Origin: Granulibacter bethesdensis
Lineage (GTDB): Bacteria > Pseudomonadota > Alphaproteobacteria > Acetobacterales > Acetobacteraceae
DNA: 64,000 bases
Reading direction: 5' to 3'
Assembly (NCBI RefSeq): GCF_001889545.1
Contig: NZ_CP018194.1
Span: 496,001-560,000 of the forward strand
A program made the position numbers and the translations under genes. The notes below the pieces were generated by a model that saw nothing but the letters and a program-made list of their open reading frames with translations, was not told the origin of the DNA and made no database searches. Shown here in pieces: positions 19,089-27,810 of this stretch (the first letter of the stretch is position 1; the number at the start of each line of letters is the position of its first letter).

Positions 19089-20270
19089 ATGGAGCAGCCC
19101 GTCATCCTGAGCGCGGCCCGGACCGCCATTGGCCGTTTCGGGGGCAGCCTGTCATCTGTTCCTGCGCATCAACTGGGGTCGGTTGCCATCAAGGCTGCGC
19201 TGGAACGTTGTGGCGTGGCGCCGGAGGATGTGGAGGAAGTCATTCTCGGGCAGGTGCTGACGGCGGGACAGGGACAGAATCCCGCACGCCAGGCCGCGAT
19301 CGCTGCCGGTATTCCGGTCGAACGCACTGCTTTTGGCGTCAATCAGGTCTGTGGCTCCGGCTTGCGGGCGGTGATGTTGGCGGCGCAGCAGGTCATGACC
19401 GGGCAGGCCCGGCTGATGGTGGCGGGCGGTCAGGAAAATATGAGTCTGGCCCCGCACGTCGCCCATCTGAGGAACGGAACCCGGTTCGGTGACGCCCAGC
19501 TTGTCGATACGATGATAAGGGACGGGCTGTGGGATGTGTTCAACGGCTATCACATGGGCGTCACGGCGGAGAACGTGGCATCGGCCCACGGGATCAGCCG
19601 TGAGAGGCAGGATCTTTTCGCTCTTGAAAGTCATGGCCGGGCGGCCCGGGCCACACAGGCGGGCATTTTCAGGGAGGAAATCGCCAGCGTGTTCCTGCCT
19701 GGTCGTCAGGGGGCGGTGGAAGTCAACGCAGACGAACATATCCGTCCTGATACTACGCTGGAGGCACTGGCGGCCTTGCGCCCCGGCTTTTCCGACACTG
19801 GCACCGTGACGGCAGGCAATGCCAGCGGCATCAATGATGGCGCTGCGGCGCTGGTGATTGCCAGTGCGGCGGAGGCGTCCCGCCGGGGATTGCTTCCGCT
19901 GGCGCGGATTGTCTCCTTTGCCGCCGCGGGGGTTGATCCGGCCATGATGGGGCTGGGACCGGTTCCGGCCAGCCGCAAGGCGCTTGATCTGTCTGGATGG
20001 CGGCTCGCCGATCTGGATCTGATCGAGGGCAACGAAGCTTTTGCCGCGCAGGCCTGTGCCGTGAATGCCCTGATGGGGTGGGATAGCGCCCGGGTCAATG
20101 TGAATGGAGGCTCTATTGCTCTCGGGCATCCGATCGGGGCATCCGGTGCCCGCGTGCTGGTGACGCTGCTGTATGAAATGCAGCGTCGGCAGGTTCGGCG
20201 AGGCCTCGCTACACTCTGCATCGGCGGCGGCATGGGGGTGGCCATGTGCGTCGAGAGAGTCCATAGCTGA
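19089..20270 (+). CDS. phaA: Acetyl-CoA C-acetyltransferase (beta-ketothiolase)
   Basis: This thiolase condenses two acetyl-CoA to acetoacetyl-CoA, or the reverse. At 393 aa it has normal length. The nucleophile Cys88 lies in NQVCGSGL, His347 in GHPIGASGA, and the second active Cys377 in CIGGGMG. With acetoacetyl-CoA reductase encoded at 23264 it would supply 3-hydroxybutyryl-CoA. A ribosome-binding site GGGGGAAG lies about ten bases upstream of the ATG. No PHB synthase is in the window, so a different use such as ketone or butyrate metabolism is possible. Confidence 0.92.
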   Translation: MEQPVILSAARTAIGRFGGSLSSVPAHQLGSVAIKAALERCGVAPEDVEEVILGQVLTAGQGQNPARQAAIAAGIPVERTAFGVNQVCGSGLRAVMLAAQQVMTGQARLMVAGGQENMSLAPHVAHLRNGTRFGDAQLVDTMIRDGLWDVFNGYHMGVTAENVASAHGISRERQDLFALESHGRAARATQAGIFREEIASVFLPGRQGAVEVNADEHIRPDTTLEALAALRPGFSDTGTVTAGNASGINDGAAALVIASAAEASRRGLLPLARIVSFAAAGVDPAMMGLGPVPASRKALDLSGWRLADLDLIEGNEAFAAQACAVNALMGWDSARVNVNGGSIALGHPIGASGARVLVTLLYEMQRRQVRRGLATLCIGGGMGVAMCVERVHS

Positions 20271-20353
20271 AGCAGAAGCAGGGTGGACAGAAAGCGATCA
20301 TTCGTTGAATCTCCCCTCCGCCCTGTTCGGTGGCCTGTTTTCTGTCGGGGTGT

Positions 20354-20371
20354 GAATCTTTCAAAAGATTC
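20354..20371. repeat. Short inverted repeat between phaA and the antiporter gene
   Basis: GAATCTTT and AAAGATTC (eight-base arms, two-base centre) form a perfect inverted repeat 85 bases after the phaA stop. It is too short and AT-rich to be a strong terminator. It could be an operator for the antiporter gene that starts at 20512. Function is not shown by sequence. Confidence 0.4.
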
Positions 20372-20511
20372 ATTTCTCTGGCCCCGCCAGTGACATTTCT
20401 TCACTTTCTTTTGTGAGGAACGTGGCGGAAGTTGTTCAGCCTTCAGGAAAATCCTGTTGCGCGCCATGGAGAGACCGGCTCAGCCGAATGCCTTTTCCGT
20501 AAGGGAGAACG

Positions 20512-23115
20512 ATGCTCGACCTGCCACACATCCTGCTCGCGATTTCCGGCCTTCTCATTGTTGTCAGTGCCATTCAGCCACTGGCCCGGCATCTGGTGAT
20601 TTCAGATGCGGTGCTGCTGGCCGTGGTTGGGGTGGCGATCGGTGTCGGAGCCACGGTGGTGATGGAAACCTATCATCACACCCCGCTTGATCATGTGGCG
20701 AGCACGTTGCTGGCGATTCCTGTCGACAGTGAAGCCTTCCTGTTCGTGTTTCTTCCGCTGCTGGTGTTTCATGGCGGTCTGTCGATTGATGTGCGCAGCA
20801 TGGTTCATGATGCGGCACCGATTCTGCTGCTGGCGGTGGTGGCCGTGTTTCTGACCACGGCAGCAATCGGATTTGCTCTTTGGCCTTTCGCCCCTGTACC
20901 GCTGATCGTGTGCCTGATGGTAGGCGCCATCGTGGCTACGACCGATCCCAGCGCGGTGGTTGGTGTGTTCCGGGAGATCGGGGCCGATGCGCGCCTGACC
21001 CGGCTGGTGGAAGGGGAGGCGCTGCTGAATGATGCGGCCGCGATTTCCCTGTTTACCATGCTGATGACCACTCTGGTCCGGCATCAGGTACCCTCGATCA
21101 TGGGGACTGCCGCCAGTTTTGTGCTGGCCTTCATGGGTGGCCTGCTGGTGGGATACGGCTTTGCCCGCATCATGCTGGCGGCTATTCCGCGACTGAACGG
21201 GATCATCGCCGCAGAGGTGACATTGACTCTGGCGCTGCCCTATCTGGCCTATATCGTCGGCGACGAATTTCTGCATGTGTCCGGCGTGGTGGCGGCCTCC
21301 GTGGCCGGGTTGACCGTCAGTTCCATCGGTCCTTCGACCTTCCGTCCGCAGAGCTGGTCCTTTTTGCAGGATATCTGGAAACAGATCAGTTTCTGGGCCA
21401 GCTCCATGGTGTTTATCCTCGCCTCGATGCTGGTGCCGCGCCTGATGATCGGGGTGACCAGATCGGATCTGCTGCTGGTGGCTATCGTGGTGGCGGCCGC
21501 CATGGCGGCACGGGCGCTGGTGCTGTTTGGATTGCTGCCGGCCCTGGCTACGTTGAAACTATCCCAGCGCGTGCCGGTCAAATTTCAGGTCACGATCCTG
21601 TGGGGTGGTCTGCGTGGCGCCATCACGCTGGCGCTGGCTCTGTCCGTGACCGAGAACTCCTTTATCTCCACTGATGTGAAGCGGATGGTTGCCATTCTGG
21701 CCACCAGCTTTGCCCTGATCACCTTGCTGGTGAATGGCACCACGCTCCGTTATCTGGTGACATGGCTGGGGTTAGATCGGCTGTCTCCGGTCGATCAGGC
21801 GCTGCGTAATCAGGTGGTCGCCATCGGCCTTCAGGATGTGCGGGATGCGATCGAGGAACGCGGGCAGGAGTATGGTTTTTCTCCGCAATCTGTTGATCAT
21901 GTTCTGCAGATCTATAATCGCCGCATTGCCGAGGAAACGGCAGCCAACACCTTCGATACCGCCATTACCGACCGGGAGCGTGTGTTGATCGGTCTGTTGA
22001 CCTTCGCCAGTCAGGAAAAAGCCACCCTGCTGGAGATGTTCAAGGACCGCGCGATTTCCCGTCATGTAATGGAAAACCTGCTGCGTGCGGCGGAAAGCAT
22101 GGTGGACGGGGTCCGTTCCGATGGGCGCCTTGGTTATATCCGCGCAGCCCGGCGGCGGCTGCGCCCGACCCTGAAATTCAGGGTGGCGCAGTGGATGCAC
22201 AAGCATCTGCGCATCAACAAGCCGCTGATGTACCGTATGATGGAGCGGTATGAAATTCTGCTGCTCAGCTATCTGGTGTATCTCACCATGATGCGCTTCA
22301 TGAAGCGGCGGATGGAGCCGGTGCTGGGTGAGCGCGTGTCCGAGATCGTGTCCGAGATTGTCGGTCGCCGGCGGGAGTTGCTGTCCGAGGCACTCGATAC
22401 ACTCCGCGTGCAGTATCCCGGTTATGCGGAAGCGCTGGAGACCCGCATGCTGCGGCAGATCGCTCTGCGTCTTGAAGCCAATGAATATGCCGAGCTGCAC
22501 CGTGAATCGCTGATCGGTGAGGAGCTGTATGAAGAATTGCAGCGCGATCTTGAGGCGCGGCGTGATCGGCTGTCCCAGCCCCTGCGCTTTAATCTCCAGA
22601 CGGGGATGGATAACCGTATCCGCGAATTCCCGCTGCTGAGTGAATTGCAGCCTGCTGTGCTGCATGATCTGTCGATGAATTTCAGCATGCGTTTTCCAGT
22701 GCCGGGAGAGGCGATCTTCAAGCGTGGAGCGGTTGCCCGATCCGTGTTCTTCATCAGTTCCGGCACGGTGGAGCTGGTGGATGGCAATCATGTCATCACG
22801 CTGGGGGCGGGTGATTTTTTCGGTGAGGATGAGGTGCTGAAAGGCGGTCGTCGGCATGCCACGGCGCGTTCACGCAGTTTCGGCCAGTTGCTGGAGCTGA
22901 AGGCTGATGTGTTCCGTGATCTTGTGGCGGAGCAGCCTGATCTGAAATCCCTGATCGAACGTATCGTCTCCTCCCGTCATCGTCGTTCTCTGGTGGAGGA
23001 AACTCAGATCGTTGAAGAAAAAGCCACACATGACATCACCGGGCAGCCTTTGATCAGCTTTGATCGCAAGCGGCTGGGGGAAAAAGGGCAGCCGGCGAAG
23101 GCTTCGGCCCCTTAA
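20512..23115 (+). CDS. CPA1-type Na+/H+ antiporter with cytosolic cyclic-nucleotide-binding domain
   Basis: The N-terminal half (to about residue 425) is a CPA1 cation/proton antiporter with about 12-13 membrane segments. It includes the transport-site region ATTDPSAVVGVFREIGADARL and the EGEALLNDAAAISLF motif. A long soluble region with Arg/Glu-rich helices follows (about 430-700), then a cNMP-binding domain at about 706-815 (PGEAIFKRGAVARSVFFISSG and GDFFGEDEVL). Total length is 867 aa. This order resembles the plant SOS1 exchanger and some bacterial relatives. It likely exports Na+ or K+ under salt or pH stress with a nucleotide-gated step. A GGGAGAACG ribosome-binding site precedes the ATG. 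Substrate ion is not certain. Confidence 0.85.
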   Translation: MLDLPHILLAISGLLIVVSAIQPLARHLVISDAVLLAVVGVAIGVGATVVMETYHHTPLDHVASTLLAIPVDSEAFLFVFLPLLVFHGGLSIDVRSMVHDAAPILLLAVVAVFLTTAAIGFALWPFAPVPLIVCLMVGAIVATTDPSAVVGVFREIGADARLTRLVEGEALLNDAAAISLFTMLMTTLVRHQVPSIMGTAASFVLAFMGGLLVGYGFARIMLAAIPRLNGIIAAEVTLTLALPYLAYIVGDEFLHVSGVVAASVAGLTVSSIGPSTFRPQSWSFLQDIWKQISFWASSMVFILASMLVPRLMIGVTRSDLLLVAIVVAAAMAARALVLFGLLPALATLKLSQRVPVKFQVTILWGGLRGAITLALALSVTENSFISTDVKRMVAILATSFALITLLVNGTTLRYLVTWLGLDRLSPVDQALRNQVVAIGLQDVRDAIEERGQEYGFSPQSVDHVLQIYNRRIAEETAANTFDTAITDRERVLIGLLTFASQEKATLLEMFKDRAISRHVMENLLRAAESMVDGVRSDGRLGYIRAARRRLRPTLKFRVAQWMHKHLRINKPLMYRMMERYEILLLSYLVYLTMMRFMKRRMEPVLGERVSEIVSEIVGRRRELLSEALDTLRVQYPGYAEALETRMLRQIALRLEANEYAELHRESLIGEELYEELQRDLEARRDRLSQPLRFNLQTGMDNRIREFPLLSELQPAVLHDLSMNFSMRFPVPGEAIFKRGAVARSVFFISSGTVELVDGNHVITLGAGDFFGEDEVLKGGRRHATARSRSFGQLLELKADVFRDLVAEQPDLKSLIERIVSSRHRRSLVEETQIVEEKATHDITGQPLISFDRKRLGEKGQPAKASAP

Positions 23116-23263
23116 TCATGCGGCTGAATAGGGTGGAGGCTTGATAATATCTGCTGCTCCTGCGCTTTCGCGTGACGGCAGCCGATGATTCCCGTTAGGG
23201 TTCTGGTTATCGAGAATGGACGTCATCAATAATGGCCCCGGAAGAAGGCCGGTTGGGGGAAGT

Positions 23264-23986
23264 ATGGCAAGAGTGGCGCTCGTAACAGGCGGTACCCGAG
23301 GCATCGGCGCGTCTATCAGCAAGGCTCTGCAGGCACAGGGCCACCGTGTTTTCGCGAATTACCTTCATAATGATGTGGCCGCACTCGATTTTGCGGAGGA
23401 AACCGGCATCGAGACCATCCGCTTTGATGTGGCCGATTACAGTGCCTGCGAGGCCGCCATTGCTGAAATCAGCGCCAGGGCGGGGCGGGTGGAGATTCTG
23501 GTGAACAATGCCGGGATCACAAGGGATGGCACCATGGCCCGTATGACGAGGGATATGTGGGATTCGGTGCTGGATACCAATCTCGGGGCCTGTTTCAACC
23601 TCTGCAAACTGACCTTTCCCGGAATGAGGGAGGGAAGATTCGGCCGGATCGTAAATATCGGCAGCATCAACGGTCAGGCGGGGCAGTATGGTCAGGTGAA
23701 TTATGCGGCCGCAAAATCCGGCATTCATGGCTTGACGAAGGCGCTTGCTCAGGAGGGCGCGCGCTATGGCATCACGGTCAATGCCATCGCACCGGGTTAT
23801 GTCAATACAGAGATGGTCCGTGCCGTTCCTGCCGATGTGTTGGAGAAAATCGTGGCCCGTATCCCGGTCGGTCGGCTTGGGCGGGCGGAGGATATAGCCC
23901 GTGGCGTATGTTTCCTGACCGACGAGACGGCGGATTTCATCACTGGCTCTACCCTGTCCATCAATGGTGGTCAGCACATGTATTGA
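23264..23986 (+). CDS. phaB: Acetoacetyl-CoA reductase (short-chain dehydrogenase)
   Basis: This SDR enzyme reduces acetoacetyl-CoA to (R)-3-hydroxybutyryl-CoA with NADPH. The 240 aa protein has the cofactor loop GGTRGIG at residues 9-15, NNAGITRDG, the catalytic Tyr and Lys in QVNYAAAKSG, and FITGSTLSINGGQHMY at the end, a typical PhaB finish. The ATG at 23264 follows a GGGGGAAG ribosome-binding site; a longer frame starting at 23216 lacks support. Its partner phaA is upstream, separated by the antiporter gene. FabG is a close relative, but the C-terminal ending favours PhaB. Confidence 0.88.
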   Translation: MARVALVTGGTRGIGASISKALQAQGHRVFANYLHNDVAALDFAEETGIETIRFDVADYSACEAAIAEISARAGRVEILVNNAGITRDGTMARMTRDMWDSVLDTNLGACFNLCKLTFPGMREGRFGRIVNIGSINGQAGQYGQVNYAAAKSGIHGLTKALAQEGARYGITVNAIAPGYVNTEMVRAVPADVLEKIVARIPVGRLGRAEDIARGVCFLTDETADFITGSTLSINGGQHMY

Positions 23987-24078
23987 TGGCGGATGGGTAG
24001 CCAGAAAGAAATATTTTGAAATAATATAGAAATGTAAATAAACAAAAAAGAAACAATAAATAATAGTTTTATATAGAA

Positions 24079-24112
24079 AGAAATCTTCTTGAAACTGACA
24101 TAGAAGATTTCT
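24079..24112. repeat. Perfect 11-bp inverted repeat in AT-rich porin leader
   Basis: AGAAATCTTCT at 24079-24089 and AGAAGATTTCT at 24102-24112 form a perfect inverted repeat with a 12-base loop. It lies in the AT-rich stretch 23999-24118, between phaB and the porin gene. In RNA it would form a moderately stable hairpin; in DNA it could be an operator. There is no T-run directly after it, so it is not a typical terminator for phaB. Confidence 0.55.
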
Positions 24113-24139
24113 GATCCTGTTTTTAAACCCCGCCTGTTC

Positions 24140-24156
24140 ATCTGATTGAGATGATG
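24140..24156 (+). promoter_or_regulatory. Small hairpin just upstream of the porin ribosome-binding site
   Basis: TCATCT and AGATGA pair around a five-base loop about 20-35 bases before the porin ATG at 24176. The AGGGG ribosome-binding site follows directly. Such a hairpin could influence translation start or transcript stability. This is read from sequence only; no function is known. Confidence 0.35.
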
Positions 24157-24175
24157 GAAGCAGGGGTCTTCTTTA

Positions 24176-25837
24176 ATGGTTTTTTCTATTGTGCTGCGTC
24201 GTGCCTTGCTGACAGGCGTCGCCACTGCCTGCCTGTTATTGCCTGCGATGGCGCAGGCTCAGGATTCTTCCGACCGCATTCAGGAGCTGGAACGTCAGAT
24301 CCGGGCCGTCCAGGCGCAGCAGGCGCGTCAGATACAGCAATTGCAGGCCGAACTGCGCCACATGCGCGTGCAGGTGGCAATCCATGCCCAGAAAGTAGAA
24401 GTTGCTCATCAGCGGGCGATTGCTGCCGCCACGCAGGCTCATGCGGAGGCCCAGAAGGCCCATCAGGAGGCGCTCGTCGTTCATCACGATGCCGAGCACA
24501 TTACCGATGCTTTCTCCAGACTGCCGCCTCCGCCGCAGGGGTCGCCGATTGGTGGTCCGGCCTTCACGCAGGTTGAAAAAGGTGCGCCTGGGGTCCGTGT
24601 CGGGTTTGAGCGTGGCCGTCCCACCCTGTCGGCCATTGACGGCCGTTACGCCTTCGCGGTCGGTCTGGCGCTGCATTACGATATGGGCGGGTATATCATG
24701 CCCGAACCAGCCCCCGGCACGCACCCGGCTGTGACACGTCTGACCTCGTTCGGCACCAATCTGCGCCGGGGGCGTATTCCTTTCATGTTCCGGTATGGAA
24801 ACGTAACGGCCAATATCACGCCGGAATTCGGCAGCTCGGTGGATGGTGCGGCAGGGTTGTATGAAGCCAACCTGAACTATTCAGGTATTCAGCCCTTTGT
24901 GTTCACGCTGGGTTATTTCCAGCCGCGCGTGACGCTGGAAGATTCCACCAGCTCCAACGAATTCCTGTTCCTTGAGCGTCCGTCGATTGTTGATATCGCC
25001 CGTAATATTGCTGCCGGTGATGCGCGTGCGACGGCGGGAGGAAAAGCCAATGGCAAGCGTTGGTATGCTGCACTGTATGGCACTGGTTCGAGCTATGGCT
25101 CCCAGATGACCGAGACACTCAGCGGTAATCAGACGGGTGGTGTCGTGCGTGTGGCAACCCGGCCGATCGCAGCCAAAGATGTTGACGTGCACGTCGGCTT
25201 TTCAGCCAGCAAGGCGTTCAATCTTAATGATGTGAATGGCAACACGACGCTTCGTCTGCGTGATCGGCCGGAGGTGCGTATTGCCAATATCCGCCTGATC
25301 GACACGGGTAGCCTGTCCGCGACCAGCGCCTATGAATACGGGCCTGAATTTGGTTTTCGCTATAAAAACCTGCTGATCCAGGGTGAATGGATTGCAATTG
25401 GAGTGGATCAGAAGCCTTCAGGTACTCTGCCGCGACCGTCGCTTGGTTTCGGCGGTGGTTACGCTTCAATCAGCTATGTGTTGACGGGTGAAGTGCGGCA
25501 GTACGATCCCAGTGCAGCGGCCTTCCGTGGCCCCAGCCCGGTGCATAATTTTGATCCGTCGCATGGACATTGGGGTGCGTTTGAACTGGTCGCACGCTAC
25601 AGCATTGCCGATCTCAACAGCAATGTGACGCCGGGGATTGCGGCCTCTGTGACGGGGGGTACCTATGGCGGGCGTCAGGCGGTGTTTGCGGCAGGCGTCA
25701 ATTGGTATCTGAACCGGCATTTCCGTTTCATGCTTGATTATAACTACATTGATGTTGATCGGATGAACTCCGCGGGCAAGGTTCAGATCGGCCAGACCCT
25801 GCATTCAATTGTCGGACGGGCACAGGCCGCGTTCTGA
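24176..25837 (+). CDS. Outer-membrane porin, OprO/OprP-like, with N-terminal coiled coil
   Basis: The 553 aa protein has a signal peptide ending AMAQA-QD near residue 29. A helical, Gln/Ala-rich coiled-coil segment follows (about 32-115, RIQELERQIRAVQAQQARQI and on). The remaining 430 residues alternate in the way of beta strands, ending with an aromatic Phe (RAQAAF) as outer-membrane barrels do. This matches the phosphate-selective porin family OprO/OprP, abundant in acetic acid bacteria; the solute is not known. It has its own AT-rich leader with inverted repeats, and a strong terminator after the stop. Confidence 0.83.
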   Translation: MVFSIVLRRALLTGVATACLLLPAMAQAQDSSDRIQELERQIRAVQAQQARQIQQLQAELRHMRVQVAIHAQKVEVAHQRAIAAATQAHAEAQKAHQEALVVHHDAEHITDAFSRLPPPPQGSPIGGPAFTQVEKGAPGVRVGFERGRPTLSAIDGRYAFAVGLALHYDMGGYIMPEPAPGTHPAVTRLTSFGTNLRRGRIPFMFRYGNVTANITPEFGSSVDGAAGLYEANLNYSGIQPFVFTLGYFQPRVTLEDSTSSNEFLFLERPSIVDIARNIAAGDARATAGGKANGKRWYAALYGTGSSYGSQMTETLSGNQTGGVVRVATRPIAAKDVDVHVGFSASKAFNLNDVNGNTTLRLRDRPEVRIANIRLIDTGSLSATSAYEYGPEFGFRYKNLLIQGEWIAIGVDQKPSGTLPRPSLGFGGGYASISYVLTGEVRQYDPSAAAFRGPSPVHNFDPSHGHWGAFELVARYSIADLNSNVTPGIAASVTGGTYGGRQAVFAAGVNWYLNRHFRFMLDYNYIDVDRMNSAGKVQIGQTLHSIVGRAQAAF

Positions 25838-25862
25838 TATGATCGGCAATGTTCTGCTGATG

Positions 25863-25890
25863 AACCCGGATGTCTGTGCATCCGGGTTTT
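25863..25890. terminator. Bidirectional rho-independent terminator after the porin gene
   Basis: AACCCGGATG (25863-25872) pairs perfectly with CATCCGGGTT (25879-25888) around a six-base loop, followed by two more T. Preceding A residues make it usable from the opposite side. It separates the plus-strand porin from the minus-strand cupin gene, which ends at 25897. Confidence 0.85.
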
Positions 25891-25896
25891 GAGGCA

Positions 25897-26364
25897 TCAG
25901 CCCGGCTGCCAACCGGGTGGGGCAAGTTCAAAGCCCTCAAACCGGAAAGCAGGGGCTACGATGCAGCTGACCAGAGTCCAGTTTCCGAGACTTTCCGCCG
26001 CCTGCCATGCATGTGGCCTGACCACCCCCTGAAGCGTTTCGCCTTGACTGGGATCAGGCCCGATCCGCAAGCATGTGGTTGATGCCCCATCATCTGACAG
26101 ATGCAGATGAAGCGGCGCGCCGCCCTGCCATAGCCAGAGCTCTGATGCGTCCACCCTGTGCCAGTGGCTGCGCTGCCCGGCAGCCAGCAGGAAAAGGATT
26201 GCGGTTCCGGCTTCTCTCTCTCCCGGTCCTGACGCTGCGGCGCGCCAGGTTTCGCGGTAAAAACCGCCTTCCGGATGAGGGGTAAGACCAAGATGCGAGA
26301 TTACTGTCCCGGCCGGGAGGGATGGGTCGCGCAGATCAATCCCGGGCAGAATATTGCCGGTCAC
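25897..26364 (-). CDS. Cupin family protein (DUF985)
   Basis: The 155 aa protein shows the DUF985 cupin pattern: LGLTPHPEGGFYRETWR near the start, TAILFLLAAGQRSHWHRVDASELW in the middle, then HLHLSDDG. It ends with a conserved aromatic stretch (VAPAFRFEGFELAPPGW). These proteins have a double-stranded beta-helix fold; sugar-nucleotide epimerase-like folds are related, but the reaction is unknown. I chose a GTG start at 26364 because it overlaps the stop of the upstream GST gene by four bases (GTGA). An in-frame ATG at 26421 would overlap GST by 61 bases. Confidence 0.75.
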   Translation of the reverse strand: MTGNILPGIDLRDPSLPAGTVISHLGLTPHPEGGFYRETWRAAASGPGEREAGTAILFLLAAGQRSHWHRVDASELWLWQGGAPLHLHLSDDGASTTCLRIGPDPSQGETLQGVVRPHAWQAAESLGNWTLVSCIVAPAFRFEGFELAPPGWQPG

Positions 26365-26966
26365 GCGGGCTTGGGCATGCTGCGGGCAAGGGCCGGTTCC
26401 TGAGAAATGGTCTCGAACCATTGGGCAAGGCGCGGATGGTCTGAACGCCAGTCTTCCTGGCTGAAACGCAGATCGAGATATCCCAGTGCGCAGGCGACCG
26501 AGATGCTGCCAATGTCCAGCAAGGTATGGGGGATCGCCGTTTCCAGAAAATCCAGCCCGCGCAGCACTGCCTGACGCTGCCGTTCAATGACTGCATCACG
26601 GGCTTCCTCTCGGGGGCGTGTTTCTTCACCACGCCGCAGTACGGCAGCATCCATGATACCGTCTGCCAGTGCCTGTTGCCGCAGGACGACCCACCGCGCC
26701 GGGCTTTCCGGACGGGGAAACAGCTTCATGCTGCCATCCGGGATGCTGTCCAGATATTCGCAAATCACCGGGCTGTCATAGATCGCCAACCCGTCACTGG
26801 TCAGCAGGGCGGGTATTTTGGACAAGGGATTGGCGGCCAGCAGTTCCGGCGGTGAGGCTTGGGGGTTGGTCGGGATCAGCGTGATCTGCTGATCAATCTC
26901 GCGTGTGATCGCACAGGCGATGACTTTGCGTGCGAACGGGCTGAGTGTGGAATAGAACAGTTTCAC
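26361..26966 (-). CDS. Glutathione S-transferase family protein
   Basis: The 201 aa protein has the N-terminal thioredoxin-like domain MKLFYSTLSPFARKVIACAI with the catalytic-site Ser/Phe region, then NPLSKIPALLTSDGLAIYDS (the cis-Pro and Ser that bind the glutathione gamma-glutamyl part). The C-terminal helical domain has ISVACALGYLDLRF. It probably conjugates or reduces small electrophiles with glutathione; the substrate is not readable. It sits between glyoxalase II and the cupin gene on the same strand, so the three may form a detoxification operon (inference). Confidence 0.88.
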   Translation of the reverse strand: MKLFYSTLSPFARKVIACAITREIDQQITLIPTNPQASPPELLAANPLSKIPALLTSDGLAIYDSPVICEYLDSIPDGSMKLFPRPESPARWVVLRQQALADGIMDAAVLRRGEETRPREEARDAVIERQRQAVLRGLDFLETAIPHTLLDIGSISVACALGYLDLRFSQEDWRSDHPRLAQWFETISQEPALARSMPKPA

Positions 26967-26993
26967 GAGGCCGCACTTTCAATGAAAAAAAGA

Positions 26994-27722
26994 TCAGAAC
27001 CGGTCTTTCATCTGCCTCAACTTACCAAGAGCATGCGGGGTTGAGGCTCGGAGAAACGGGTTGGTCGTCAGCTCCTGCGCCAGAGTAACGGGCAGGGATG
27101 GCTGCCCTGACGCCCTTATCCGCGCGACATCAGCGGCTCGTTGCTGCAAGGCCGCGTTGTCCGGATCAACATGCAGCGCAAAACGGGCATTGGCGGACGT
27201 ATATTCGTGGCCGCATGCTATCAGTGTATCGGCTGGTAGGGTAGCGATTCTGCGCAGGCTTGTGAACATGTTCTCTGGCGTGCCTTCGAACAGACGACCG
27301 CATCCCAGGCTGAACAAGGTATCGCCGCAGAACAGGAACGGTCCCTGCGGCATGAAGTAGGAGATATGCCCCCGTGTGTGGCCGGGCGTGTCAATCACCT
27401 GGAACTCGGCCAGCGTTCCGAAGGGCAGCCTGTCGCCCTCATGCAGGGCATGATCCAGCCGGGGCAGTCTGTCTGCATCCGCGGCGGCTCCGGCGATCAG
27501 GGCACCGGTCCGCTCCCGCAGGGCGGCGGCGGCGGCAATATGATCATCATGGTGATGGGTCAGCAGGATCAGAGCCAGGTGGCCGCCCACTTGCCGAAGC
27601 GCCTCCAAGGCGGGCTGCTCCTCGCAGGGGTCAATGATCGCGCGGAGATCGCTTTCCGTGTCGCTGACCAGCCACGCATAGTTGTCGGTGCGCATGGGAA
27701 TAGGATGGAGTGCCAGTGTCAT
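26994..27722 (-). CDS. gloB: Hydroxyacylglutathione hydrolase (glyoxalase II)
   Basis: GloB hydrolyses S-D-lactoylglutathione to lactate and glutathione, the second step of methylglyoxal removal. The 242 aa protein has the metallo-beta-lactamase signature LTHHHDDHIAA near residue 60, DTPGHTRGHISYF, and FCGDTLFSLGCGRLFEGTPE. The C-terminal ending KFGLR-type substrate motif is replaced by LGKLRQMKDRF, still in the family style. I chose the ATG at 27722, which directly precedes the conserved MTLALHPIPMRTDNYAWL; the longer frame upstream is unsupported. Divergent from the methyltransferase at 27811. Confidence 0.93.
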   Translation of the reverse strand: MTLALHPIPMRTDNYAWLVSDTESDLRAIIDPCEEQPALEALRQVGGHLALILLTHHHDDHIAAAAALRERTGALIAGAAADADRLPRLDHALHEGDRLPFGTLAEFQVIDTPGHTRGHISYFMPQGPFLFCGDTLFSLGCGRLFEGTPENMFTSLRRIATLPADTLIACGHEYTSANARFALHVDPDNAALQQRAADVARIRASGQPSLPVTLAQELTTNPFLRASTPHALGKLRQMKDRF

Positions 27723-27810
27723 GGTGTTAGTGTACCATGGCTGAGAGGCTGCGGAAATACACAGGCCATACACATGGGCAACACCATGTCTGTGGCAGGA
27801 TCTGTAGCAG

